The notes under the pieces were generated by a model, which was not told where the DNA came from, did not search any database, and was given only the letters and a program-made list of their open reading frames with translations. Positions 49,471 through 58,300 of a stretch of 64,000 nt of DNA are shown here, piece by piece. A program made the translations under genes and the position numbers. The stretch lies in contig UBUL01000043.1 in the NCBI GenBank assembly GCA_900468625.1, positions 1-64,000 on the forward strand. Direction: 5' to 3'. Source of the DNA: Hyphomicrobiales bacterium. GTDB taxonomy: Bacteria; Pseudomonadota; Alphaproteobacteria; Rhizobiales; Rhizobiaceae. How positions within the stretch are numbered: position 1 is the first letter of the stretch; each line of letters starts with the position of its first letter.

Positions 49471-50109
49471 ATGCGTCAGTCACCCGTCAATCGAATCCTG
49501 ATCCTGTTGAAAACCGAGGGACCGCAATTGGCGGCCACCATCGGAGGCGCACTCGGCATATCGTCCGAGGCGGCGCGTCAGCAGCTGACGAAGATGGCGG
49601 AGGAGGGATTGGTCGAGCCGGTCGCGGAGGCCTCGGCCGGCAGGGGCAGGCCACGGCAGTTCTGGCATCTGACCGCCGCCGGCAACCGGCAATTTCCCGA
49701 CGGCCATGCGCATCTGACCGCCGCCTTGCTCGCGACCATGGTCAGCCAGCTGGGGCAGGATGCCGTCGACACCGTCATCTCGGCCCGTGAAACCGACACG
49801 CTTCGGCGCTATCGCGGCGAAATCGATGCCGCCGCCGATCTGCCTTCGCGCGTCGCGAGACTAGCGGCCATTCGTACGCAGGAAGGCTATATGGCCGATC
49901 ACTGGCAGGAGGATGACGGTTCGCTGATGCTGGTAGAAAATCACTGCCCCATCTGCGCTGCCGCCAGTGCCTGCGCCGGCTTCTGCCGGTCGGAACTGGA
50001 GACTTTCCGCGCAGTGCTCGGCGCGCAGATCGATCGGGAAGAACACATCCTTCTCGGCGCCAGGCGATGCGCCTACCGAATCCGGACTGCGCCTGCGCCG
50101 GCGGCATAA
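49471..50109 (+). CDS. SufR-like winged-helix regulator with C-terminal Cys cluster
   Basis: This is a 212-residue regulator. The N-terminal winged helix (SPVNRILILLKTEGPQLAATIGGALGISSEAARQQLTKMAEEGLVEPV) ends in a basic wing GRGRPRQFWHLT. The C-terminal half has NHCPICAAASACAGFCRSELETF and HILLGARRCAYRI, a Cys pattern like that which binds a Fe-S cluster in SufR, so redox or iron sensing is possible. An alternative ATG at 49435 has a better-placed GGA and would add 12 residues. TTGGAAAAT operators sit in front of it and of the divergent exporter. Confidence 0.82.
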   Translation: MRQSPVNRILILLKTEGPQLAATIGGALGISSEAARQQLTKMAEEGLVEPVAEASAGRGRPRQFWHLTAAGNRQFPDGHAHLTAALLATMVSQLGQDAVDTVISARETDTLRRYRGEIDAAADLPSRVARLAAIRTQEGYMADHWQEDDGSLMLVENHCPICAAASACAGFCRSELETFRAVLGAQIDREEHILLGARRCAYRIRTAPAPAA

Positions 50110-50112
50110 GCT

Positions 50113-50613
50113 TTACTCTTGGGTCCGACGTCTGGCTTGTCGTGTCGCGACATGCTGCCGCACGATCCTGTATTCGTGCCAGATCAGCGCCATCACCACG
50201 AGGTCGAATACGGTGAGGACGATGAGGCCGATGCCGTGCGTGTCCGTGAAGCGATACAGCTGATAGACGATGAAAAGCCCGAGTGCCACCAGCGAGGCCG
50301 GATAGGCCCACATCTTGCCCCTGAGCAGGCCGATGACCAGCAGCACCTTCACCAGCCCGTGGCTCAGCAGATAATAGGCATAGAAGTTCTTTGTGCCGAC
50401 TGAAAAATCCTGCGCCGAGGCGAGCAGATGTGCCGCGATGAAGTCATGCGGATCGTTGAGAAGTTCGGGCTGCGTAACCCTGTTGGCCAGCCGAAGGATG
50501 GACTCCGTGCTGACGAGCGCGAGGACAATGCCGCCAAAGCATTCGATCAAGGCATGCGCGCCCTTCAACAGAACGCTGATTTCGAAGAGCTGATGAATGC
50601 GGCGTTCGTTCAT
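50113..50613 (-). CDS. DUF2127 membrane protein
   Basis: This is a 166-residue protein with four membrane helices (FEISVLLKGAHALIECFGGIVLAL; FYAYYLLSHGLVKVLLVIGLL; AYPASLVALGLFIVYQLYRF; GIGLIVLTVFDLVVMALI). The helix-1 KGAHALIE and the HGLVKV motif are typical of DUF2127. It ends with a basic tail (RQARRRTQE). It is convergent with the SufR-like gene, three bases away. The function is unknown. Confidence 0.88.
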   Translation of the reverse strand: MNERRIHQLFEISVLLKGAHALIECFGGIVLALVSTESILRLANRVTQPELLNDPHDFIAAHLLASAQDFSVGTKNFYAYYLLSHGLVKVLLVIGLLRGKMWAYPASLVALGLFIVYQLYRFTDTHGIGLIVLTVFDLVVMALIWHEYRIVRQHVATRQARRRTQE

Positions 50614-50755
50614 GGGCGATCGTAACCTCTGAGCACATTGAGGTAAGCTTGATTGGCGACGACCGCAAGACAAAGCGATCACCGACTGTATCAGGGTGAC
50701 GGCAACGCAAATCCTCGCGTGAATTTACCTCTGTCTGTCGGGCGTAGTGGCGGCG

Positions 50756-51511
50756 TCAGGCCAGGAGGATCGGCATCTCGGTTTCCCGGTAAGGCATCAG
50801 GCTTTCTTCCGGAACATCGGACGGCACGATCAGGCCGGAAACGCTCTTTGTCGGCAGGATCTGGCATGGCGAGGCCGCATCGAGTTTCTCGGCTGTCGCC
50901 AATACATAGGTTTCGGCCGAGCATTGCGCGATATGCCGTTTGATAGCCGCTTCCTCGAAATCACCGGTCGAAAAACCGCGTGCGGGATGGATGGCAGTGA
51001 CGCCCAGAAAGAAGATGTCGGCCCTTATGGATGCGATCGCCGCCATGGCGACGGCACCCGTTGCCACCATCGAATGCTTGTAAAGCTTGCCGCCGATCAG
51101 GATTACCTCGGTCAGGGGATGATGTTCCAATTCGCCCGCTATCGTCGGGCTGTGGGTGACGATGGTGACGGCGATATCCTTCGGGAGGTGCCGGGCGATC
51201 TCGGCATTTGTCGTGCCGCCGTCGAGAAACACGGTCTGGCCAGGCTTGATCATGTTCGCGGCATAGGCACCGAGCCGCCGCTTCACATCCGATGAAACCG
51301 CCTGCCGGGCGGTGAAATCCGGCAGCTCCGGGGACAGCGGCAACGCGCCGCCATGCACCCGCTTCAGCAATTTCTCCGCCGCCATCTCCCGCAAGTCTCT
51401 GCGGATCGTGTCTTCGGACAGGCCGAGATCGTCAGCCAGTGCTTTTGCGATCACCTGGCCGTCCCGGCGCAATCTGTCGAGAATGAGGGTTTTCCGTTGG
51501 CTGGTCAGCAT
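50756..51511 (-). CDS. DeoR/GlpR-family transcriptional regulator
   Basis: This is a 251-residue DeoR-type repressor. The N-terminal helix-turn-helix is SQRKTLILDRLRRDGQVIAKALADDLGLSEDTIRRDLREMAAEKLLKRVHGGALPL, and the C-terminal domain has the sugar-phosphate-binding start VFLDGGTTNAEIARHLP with ADIFFLGVTAIHPARGFSTGDFEEAAIKR and the end LIVPSDVPEE. DeoR members answer to phosphorylated sugars or nucleosides. It is divergent from a gene of the nucleoside deoxyribosyltransferase-like fold, which may be its target. Confidence 0.92.
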   Translation of the reverse strand: MLTSQRKTLILDRLRRDGQVIAKALADDLGLSEDTIRRDLREMAAEKLLKRVHGGALPLSPELPDFTARQAVSSDVKRRLGAYAANMIKPGQTVFLDGGTTNAEIARHLPKDIAVTIVTHSPTIAGELEHHPLTEVILIGGKLYKHSMVATGAVAMAAIASIRADIFFLGVTAIHPARGFSTGDFEEAAIKRHIAQCSAETYVLATAEKLDAASPCQILPTKSVSGLIVPSDVPEESLMPYRETEMPILLA

Positions 51512-51637
51512 GCCGATCTCTGCACGTTATTTCACGAATAATCGTGAATTTATCAGAATAGATTCGACATTCAAGAAAATATGCGCATATTCGTGCGAAT
51601 TCCTGCAGTAAGCAGGGACTGAAAACGGAGAAATGAC

Positions 51638-51994
51638 ATGTTGATCCTGATTGCGGGACCTTATCGATCCGGCACCGGCGATGATCCGAGGAAGATGGCC
51701 GAGAACCTCAAGCGCCTGGAGGAGCCGTCCTATGCCCTGTTCAAGGCCGGACATCTGCCCATGATCGGCGAATGGGTCGCCTTGCCCGTCTGGCATGCCG
51801 CCGGCGGCAAGAGCATAGGCGACGATCTCTATGAAGAGATCTTCCACCCGACGGCCGGCCGGCTGCTGCAGCTTTGCGAGGGTGTCCTGAGATTATCAGG
51901 CGATTCCAAAGGCGCGGACAATGATGTGCGCATCGCCCGCGAGCGCGGCATCCCCGTCTGGTACAGGCTGGAAGACGTACCCGGCTGCGCCTGA
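51638..51994 (+). CDS. DUF4406 / nucleoside deoxyribosyltransferase-like protein
   Basis: This is a 118-residue protein: LILIAGPYRSGTGDDPRKMAENLKRLEEPSYALFKAGHLPMIGEWVALPVW, then GRLLQLCEGVLRLSGDSKGADNDVRIARERGIPVWYRLED. The IAGPYR start and the GxSxGAxxDVxxA pattern recall nucleoside 2-deoxyribosyltransferase-like (DUF4406) proteins, though the enzyme role is not shown. GGAGAAATGAC precedes the ATG. It is divergent from the DeoR gene. Confidence 0.75.
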   Translation: MLILIAGPYRSGTGDDPRKMAENLKRLEEPSYALFKAGHLPMIGEWVALPVWHAAGGKSIGDDLYEEIFHPTAGRLLQLCEGVLRLSGDSKGADNDVRIARERGIPVWYRLEDVPGCA

Positions 51995-52004
51995 GCATCA
52001 GAGT

Positions 52005-52040
52005 TGCCCATCCTTGGCGCCCGTGCCGCAGGGATGGGCA
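52005..52040. terminator. Hairpin after the DUF4406 gene
   Basis: TGCCCATCC (52005-52013) and GGATGGGCA (52032-52040) form a nine-pair stem with an 18-base loop. No U-tract follows, so it is a possible terminator only. Confidence 0.5.
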
Positions 52041-52148
52041 TACGTTCCGATCGATCAAAACCTTTTGTAGCGTCTATCAGCGTCAGCCACTTCCGTATTG
52101 GCCGGGTTGCCTTTAGCTTCCTCACGCAATTCAATCGAGGAACGGAAC

Positions 52149-52769
52149 ATGCTGACATTCTATTTCGCACCCGGAAGCTGCGCGCTCGCCAGTCTCATCG
52201 CCTTGGAAGAATCCGGTCTCGCCTATGAGCCCCGCCGCCTCAACCTCGCCAATGGCGATCAGCGCCAGCCGGATTATCTGGCCATCAACCCCAAAGGTCG
52301 GGTTCCGGCCCTGTTGACCGATCGCGGCGTCGTTACCGAGAATATCGCCATCCTCGCCTATATCGCCCAGATCGCGCCGGCCGCAAAGTTGGCTCCGCTC
52401 GACGATCCCTTCGAATTCGCGCAGATGCAGTCCTTCAACGGCTATATCGCCTCCACCGTTCATGTGAACCATTCGCACAAGGGGCGCGGCTATCGCTGGA
52501 CGGACGATGCGGCTGCCATCGAGACGATGAAGGCCAAGGTGCCGCAGACCATGGCGGAAGCCTTCGCCCTGATCGAAGACAAGATGCTGAAAGGCCCCTG
52601 GGTGATGGGCGAGCAATATACCGTTGCCGACGGCTATCTCTTCACCATGGAAACGTGGCTGCCTGGAGACGGTGTCGATCGCAGCCAGTTCGCGAAGGTG
52701 AACGACCATTATCAGCGCATGCTCGAGCGTCCCGCCGTCCAGAAGGCGCTTGCCGTCGAGAAGGGTTGA
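52149..52769 (+). CDS. Glutathione S-transferase
   Basis: This is a 206-residue beta-class-like GST. The first domain starts LTFYFAPGSCALASLIALEESGLAYE, with Cys10 in PGSCALASL as in bacterial beta GSTs, then NPKGRVPALLTDRGVVTENIAILAYIA. The helical domain has VHVNHSHKGRGYRW and GEQYTVADGYLFTM. The frame opens at 52098, but ATG 52149 with GAGGAA upstream gives the family start. It is convergent with the MmcQ-like gene with no gap. Confidence 0.9.
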   Translation: MLTFYFAPGSCALASLIALEESGLAYEPRRLNLANGDQRQPDYLAINPKGRVPALLTDRGVVTENIAILAYIAQIAPAAKLAPLDDPFEFAQMQSFNGYIASTVHVNHSHKGRGYRWTDDAAAIETMKAKVPQTMAEAFALIEDKMLKGPWVMGEQYTVADGYLFTMETWLPGDGVDRSQFAKVNDHYQRMLERPAVQKALAVEKG

Positions 52770-53159
52770 TCATAACAGGCCAAATGCCACCAAAAGCTTT
52801 TTCGGGGCGCGGTATCGCCACGCCTCGATCAGTCGTTGCTGCAGTTCCTCGTCGCCGATCGCGGTGATGCGCAGCGGCAGGGAAGGCCAGCCGACATAAT
52901 GATCCGTCTGGAAATAGATCCGCGGTGCCATTTCCATCAGCTGCTCCTTGCGGTCGATCGGTAGCGACAGCACGATGGTGTCGTTGTTTTTCACCGTCAC
53001 GAAGGCTTTGCCGCCGACTTTGAAGGCCGGCAGGCCGTAATGCGTACCGGGCTCCACGACCGGCAGGCGGGCTTGGGCTATGAGCCGCTGCAATCGTTGC
53101 GCGATGGCGTCCATATCGATAGCCGATGTGTTTGGGCGTATGGAGTAGGTCTCTCTCAT
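52770..53159 (-). CDS. MmcQ/YjbR-family protein
   Basis: This is a 129-residue MmcQ/YjbR (CyaY-like fold) protein: AIAQRLQRLIAQARLPVVEPGTHYGLPAFKVGGKAFVTVKNNDTIVLSLPIDRKEQLMEMAPRIYFQTDHYVGWPSLPLRI and a final EAWRYRAPKKLLVAF are typical. Such proteins may bind DNA, but their role is unclear. The start at 53159 overlaps the stop of a 61-residue upstream gene (ATGA) and has GGAAG eight bases before it. Confidence 0.87.
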   Translation of the reverse strand: MRETYSIRPNTSAIDMDAIAQRLQRLIAQARLPVVEPGTHYGLPAFKVGGKAFVTVKNNDTIVLSLPIDRKEQLMEMAPRIYFQTDHYVGWPSLPLRITAIGDEELQQRLIEAWRYRAPKKLLVAFGLL

Positions 53160-53341
53160 GCACATTCTTCCGGCTGAACGGTCCGTTTGTCCATGGGCCG
53201 CCCCAGATTTTCCGGCATGAGCGGCAGGTCGGCCAATTTCTCCAGCGACATGCTGGCGAGCATTGGATGCTGTAGAGGATCGCTTTCCCCTTCGCGATCC
53301 TCTTCCAGCAAGTGACTGAAGAAAAGCTTCAAGATCGACAT
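53156..53341 (-). CDS. Small hypothetical protein coupled to the MmcQ-like gene
   Basis: This 61-residue protein begins MSILKLFFSHLLEEDREGESDP. GAGAGG lies seven bases before its ATG. No membrane segment beyond a short amphipathic start is seen, and the middle (SLEKLADLPLMPENLGRPM) is Leu/Pro-rich. It shares ATGA with the MmcQ-like gene, so the two are translated together. I recognise no family. Confidence 0.6.
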   Translation of the reverse strand: MSILKLFFSHLLEEDREGESDPLQHPMLASMSLEKLADLPLMPENLGRPMDKRTVQPEECA

Positions 53342-53477
53342 ATTGTTGCCTCTCTGGTTCTTCGTATCGATGCAACCGCAGGGACATCGGCCGGCGAAGT
53401 GACGGCGCTTTTCAATTTCATGCTGCAGCAATCGCGCGTTTCACTGCTCTGCGCAATTGAGAATGACGAGATACTGA

Positions 53478-53492
53478 TATAGATATTCTATA
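53478..53492. promoter_or_regulatory. Palindrome abutting the LysR start codon
   Basis: TATAGA-TAT-TCTATA is a perfect six-base inverted repeat with a three-base centre that ends next to the ATG at 53493, where a ribosome site would be. It may be the gene's own operator or -10 region. Confidence 0.45.
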
Positions 53493-54389
53493 ATGAAAAA
53501 CCTCAATCACGTTCATCTGAATGGCTTGCGCGCCCTTGAGGCGGTCGGACGCCTCGGCTCGCTGCAGGCGGCAGCCGATGAACTCGGCGTGACGGTCGGC
53601 GCGGTCAGCCAGCAGGTCATCAAGGCCGAAGCGCAGCTCGGTCGCCCGCTTTTCGAGCGCACGTCCAAAGGCATGATCGTCACGGCATCGGGGCTGGCGG
53701 TATTGACCAGGCTCGGCGAAGCCTTTCAGGCGCTATCGGCAGCAGTCGCCATTGCGCAGCATAAGGATGAGAATATCCTCACCATTTCGGTTGCGCCGGT
53801 CTTTGCAGCCCGCTGGCTGGTCTATCGGCTGGATCGCTTTGCCAGCCGCCATCCGGATATCCGCCTGCGCATCGATGCCACCACGCGCCTGATCAATCCG
53901 GCGACGTCGGATGTCGATATCGGCATTCGGGTGGGCGGCGGACAGTGGCCGGGTGTGAAGTCCGAGCTCTTACTGGCGCAGGAAGTCTTTCCGGTGGTTA
54001 CGCCGCAGATCGCTGCCACACTGCGCGAGCCTGCCGATCTTCTGAAGGTGCCCGCCGTCGTCGACGGACATGCGATGTTCGGCTGGGAGGTCTGGCTGCG
54101 CAAGGTTGGGCTTTCGGGCCATTGCATGGAAGAGCGGCACATCTTCAACGATGCGTCGCTCTGTCTGGACGCGGCTATGGCGGGGCAGGGCGTCATGCTC
54201 GCCTGGCAGACGCTGGCCGCCTATGCTCTCGAACAGAAATGTCTCGTCGATCCCTTCGGCATCCGCGCAAAGACGGGCTTCGGCCATTACTTCGTCACGA
54301 CCCCAGGCGTGCGCGAGCCGAAGAAGGTCACTGCCTTCAAGGCCTGGATTCGCGAAGAGATGGAAGAGAGCATGCGTCTCTTCCGATAG
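53493..54389 (+). CDS. LysR-family regulator, GcvA-like
   Basis: This is a 298-residue LysR regulator of the GcvA type. The DNA-binding start is VHLNGLRALEAVGRLGSLQAAADELGVTVGAVSQQVIKAEAQLGRPLFERTSKGM. The effector domain has LTISVAPVFAARWLVYRLDRFASRHPDIRLRIDATTRLINPATSDVDIGIRVGGG, close to GcvA relatives, and GMFGWEVWLRKVGL-like residues. There is no ribosome site but a palindrome before the ATG. It is divergent from the 61-residue/MmcQ pair and convergent with a GST gene, which could be targets. Confidence 0.9.
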   Translation: MKNLNHVHLNGLRALEAVGRLGSLQAAADELGVTVGAVSQQVIKAEAQLGRPLFERTSKGMIVTASGLAVLTRLGEAFQALSAAVAIAQHKDENILTISVAPVFAARWLVYRLDRFASRHPDIRLRIDATTRLINPATSDVDIGIRVGGGQWPGVKSELLLAQEVFPVVTPQIAATLREPADLLKVPAVVDGHAMFGWEVWLRKVGLSGHCMEERHIFNDASLCLDAAMAGQGVMLAWQTLAAYALEQKCLVDPFGIRAKTGFGHYFVTTPGVREPKKVTAFKAWIREEMEESMRLFR

Positions 54390-54395
54390 GATGGA

Positions 54396-55055
54396 TCAGA
54401 CCGGCTCCTTGCCGCGCGTCGCCTGCATGGCCTTGTAGGCGCCGCGCGACTGGCAGCGCCCGATCCAGGCTTTCATCTTCGGACGCGCGTCGAACAATTC
54501 CTGTTCTGTCTGGGCGTAGCGCAGCACTTCGGCCAGATTGAGGTCGGCGGTCGTGAAGCGGTTGCCGACGAGATAGTCCTGATTTTGCAGGTGCTTTTCC
54601 AGCACGTCGAGCGGCTTCTTCAGCGAGCGGCAGGCGACGGCGATCCCAGCCTTCCCAGACTCGCTGTTTTCCTGGCCATTGTCGTAGATGCGGACAAGCG
54701 CGACGCTATAGGGCTCGACTTCCGTTGCCGCCCACATGGTCCACATCGACACCTGTCCCTCCTCCTCGACCGTTTTGCCGGCAAGCGGGCCGCCATATTT
54801 GCGCGCGAGGTAAAGATTGATGGCAAGCGACTCATGCAGCATGAGATCGCCGTCCTTGATGCAGGGGATCATGCCCATCGGATTAACGGCCAGAAACTCC
54901 GGCGACATCGTGTTGATCGGGGCATCGGCGGCGAGCGGATCGGCAAGCCGGCTGGCCTGGACGACAGGCACGGATTCGAACGCGATGCCGAGCTCCTCAG
55001 CCATCCAATAGTTGCGCGAGGCGCGCGAGCGATAGACACCGTAGATCGTCAGCAT
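54396..55055 (-). CDS. Glutathione S-transferase
   Basis: This is a 219-residue GST: LTIYGVYRSRASRNYWMAEELGIAFESVPV for the first domain, then NPMGMIPCIKDGDLMLHESLAINLYLARKYG for the glutathione site, and GNRFTTADLNLAEVLRYA in the helical domain. Ser9 or Arg10 may serve at the active site. ATG 55055 has GGGAG upstream; the frame runs to 55217 without support. It is the third GST of the window. Confidence 0.9.
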   Translation of the reverse strand: MLTIYGVYRSRASRNYWMAEELGIAFESVPVVQASRLADPLAADAPINTMSPEFLAVNPMGMIPCIKDGDLMLHESLAINLYLARKYGGPLAGKTVEEEGQVSMWTMWAATEVEPYSVALVRIYDNGQENSESGKAGIAVACRSLKKPLDVLEKHLQNQDYLVGNRFTTADLNLAEVLRYAQTEQELFDARPKMKAWIGRCQSRGAYKAMQATRGKEPV

Positions 55056-55357
55056 GTAGGTCTCCCAGATTCGAGTGAGCGCGACCTTACGAGGTGAGTC
55101 GGATGCATAAAACCCCTTGCTGCCGATATCTCCGATGAAAGCTTGTGATGGATGCTTGCACGCGATGCCTGCAAGCACGAAAATATCCGTCAGATGCCCC
55201 AATTCTTTACAAATCATGCGGCCGACGCACAGCCTTCGTTCGGAAATTAGCGCCGGTGCATGTTAGAATTCCGCCATGATTTTCGTTGGAAGCGGTAGGA
55301 GGTTTCCGGCGAGAAGACAAAGGGCAATTGGTGACTGCGATCTCGGGAGGAGAGCAG
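55056..55357. other. Divergent intergenic region between GST and indolepyruvate oxidoreductase
   Basis: These 302 bases hold promoters for both genes. I see no supported gene. In-frame codons before 55358 do not fit the family start. Confidence 0.5.
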
Positions 55358-58300
55358 ATGCTTGCGACCAGTGTATCGCTAGACGACAAATACACAGCAG
55401 GGGAAGGCCGCGTTTTCATGACCGGCCTGCAGACGCTGGTGCGGCTGCCTATGACGCAGATGCGGCGCGACCGCGCCGCCGGCCTCAATACCGCAGCCTT
55501 CATATCCGGCTATCGCGGCTCGCCGCTCGGCGGCTACGACCAGCAGCTTCTGAAAGCCAAGACCTACCTCGACGCTCATGAGGTCACCTTCCAGCCTGGG
55601 ATCAACGAAGATCTGGCCGCGACGGCTGTCTGGGGCTCGCAGCAGGTCGGCCTTTCCCCCGGCGTGCGCAAGGACGGCGTGCTCGGCATATGGTATGGCA
55701 AAGGTCCCGGCGTCGACCGTTCGGGCGACGTACTGAAACACGGCAATGCCGCCGGGACATCCAAGCACGGCGGCGTCCTCTGTTTCGCCGGCGACGATCA
55801 TTCCGCCAAATCCTCCACCATGCCGCATCAGACCGACCATGATTTCATGTCTGCAGTCATCCCGGTCATCTATCCCTCGTCCATCCACGAATTCCTCGAA
55901 TACGGCCTGCTCGGCATCGCCATGTCGCGGTATTCCGGCTGCTGGGTCGGCATGAAGTTCATCGCCGACACCATCGAAACGACGGCGGCCGTCGATCTCT
56001 CGGGCGAGAGGCGGCAATTCGTCCTGCCGACCGATTTCGAAATGCCGCCCGGCGGCCTCAATCTGCGCTGGCCCGATCCGCCGCTGGTGCAGGACGATCG
56101 TCTCCAGACCTACAAGGCCTATGCGGCCATCGCCTTCGCCCGTGCCAATCGCGTCGATGAAATCACGCACAATGTGCCGACCGCCCGCCTCGGCATCATC
56201 TCGTCCGGCAAGGCCTATGAGGATGTGCTGCAGGCGTTGCGCGAGCTTGAGATCGGACCAAGGGAGATGGCCGCGATCGGCCTGCGTATCCTGAAGGTGC
56301 GCATGCCCTGGCCGCTGGAGCCGGAGGCTGTCAGGCATTTCTCCGAAGGACTGGACGAGGTTCTTGTCGTCGAGGAGCGGCGCGAGATCATCGAAAACCA
56401 GATCAAGCAGCAGCTCTTCAACTGGCGCGCCGATGTCCGTCCGCGCATCGTCGGCAAGTTCGACGAGCACGACAAACCCTATCTCAGCCTGTCGGCGGCA
56501 CTGACCGTCGGCGCCGTCGCCAGAGCCATCGCAGGGCGCATCGTCAAGCTCGATCTCGATCAGGGACTGCATGACCGCATCGCCGCCAAGCTCGCCTATC
56601 TTGCCGAGCGCGGCCAGATCAGCCGCAGTCACGTTGCGCCCCTGAACCGCACGCCCTTTTTCTGCTCCGGCTGTCCGCACAATACGTCCACCAGGGTTCC
56701 CGAAGGCAGCCGCGCCATCGCCGGCATTGGCTGCCACTACATGGTCACCTGGATGGACCGGAATACCGAGACCTTCACGCAGATGGGCGGAGAAGGCGTA
56801 CCCTGGACGGCGATTGCGCGCTACACCGATGAAAAGCATATGTTCGTCAATCTCGGCGACGGCACCTATTTCCACTCCGGCATTCTCGCCATCCGCCAGT
56901 CCGTGGCCTCCAAGGTCAACGTCACCTACAAGCTGCTCTACAACGACGCCGTCGCCATGACCGGCGGCCAGCCGATCGACGGATATCTGACGCCGCAATT
57001 GGTAACGAAGCAGCTGCATGACGAAGGCGTCAAGCCGATCTACCTGCTGTCGGACAATCCGGATGCCTATCGGACCGCCTCCGAACTGGCCCCTGGCGTC
57101 AAGGTGCTGCATCGCGACCATATCGATCAGGTGATGCTCAAGCTGCGCGAAACCGAAGGCTGCTCGGCGATCGTCTATGTCCAGACCTGCGCGGCCGAGA
57201 AGCGCCGTCGCCGGAGCCGCGGGCTGCTGGAGGATCCGGCCAAGCGCGTCTTCATCAATCCGGCCGTTTGCGAAGGCTGCGGCGATTGCTCCGTGCAGTC
57301 CAACTGCATCTCCGTCGAGCCGCTGGAGACGGAGTTCGGCCGCAAGCGCCAGATCAACCAGTCGAGCTGCAACAAGGACTTCTCCTGCGTCAAGGGCTTT
57401 TGCCCGTCCTTCGTGACCGTTCACGGCGGCAAGCGCCGCAAGCGCAAAGCGCTTGATCATGTCGATGTCGACGTGCCGATGCCCGAAATTCCCGTCATCG
57501 GCGATCGGCCGTGGAACATCGCGATTGCCGGCGTGGGCGGCACGGGTATCCTGACTGTCGGTGCCATCCTCGGCATGGCTGCGCATCTCGACGGCAAGGT
57601 GCCAATGATTCTCGATATGGCCGGTCTTGCCCAGAAGGGCGGCGCTGTCATGAGCCATCTGCGCATCGGTCATAATCAAGCCGATGTGACCTCCTCGCGC
57701 ATCGTCAACGGCGGTGCCGATCTGCTGTTCGCCGCGGATGAGGTGGTGGGCGCCTCCAGGGATGCGATCACGCTCTGCTCACAGACGCGAACCACGGCTA
57801 TCGTCAACACCGGGCTCATGCCGGTCGCCGATTTTGTCCGCAACCGCGATTTCGATTTCAAGACCGGTTCGATCCAGCACACGATCGCCAAGACGGTCAG
57901 CGACAAATCCGTCTTCCTCGATTTCGGTCATGTCGCGACGGAGGTGACCGGCGATGCCATGTCGACCAATATCCTGCTGACCGGTTTTGCGTGGCAGCGC
58001 GGCCTTCTGCCTCTCTCTCTAGAAGCGATCGAAAAGGCGATCGAGCTCAACGGCGTCGCCGTCAAGGCGAGCCTCTCCGCTTTCCATTGGGGCCGGCTCT
58101 TGGCGCATGATCCGCAGGCCGTGCATGCTCTGATGGCCGAGCCGGCGGCCGGTAAGACGCTTGCGGAGATGAGCCTCGATGAACTCGTCAAGCATCGCAA
58201 GGCGCATCTGACGGCCTATCAGAATGCTGCGCTTGCCGAGCGCTATGCCGGCTTCGTCGCCCATGCCAATGCGCTTGCCGCAAAAGAGCGGCTTTCGGAC

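Noticed and set aside
55379..57679. 766-codon open frame opposite the indolepyruvate oxidoreductase gene
   Set aside because: Shadow of the real gene, which has all expected motifs.
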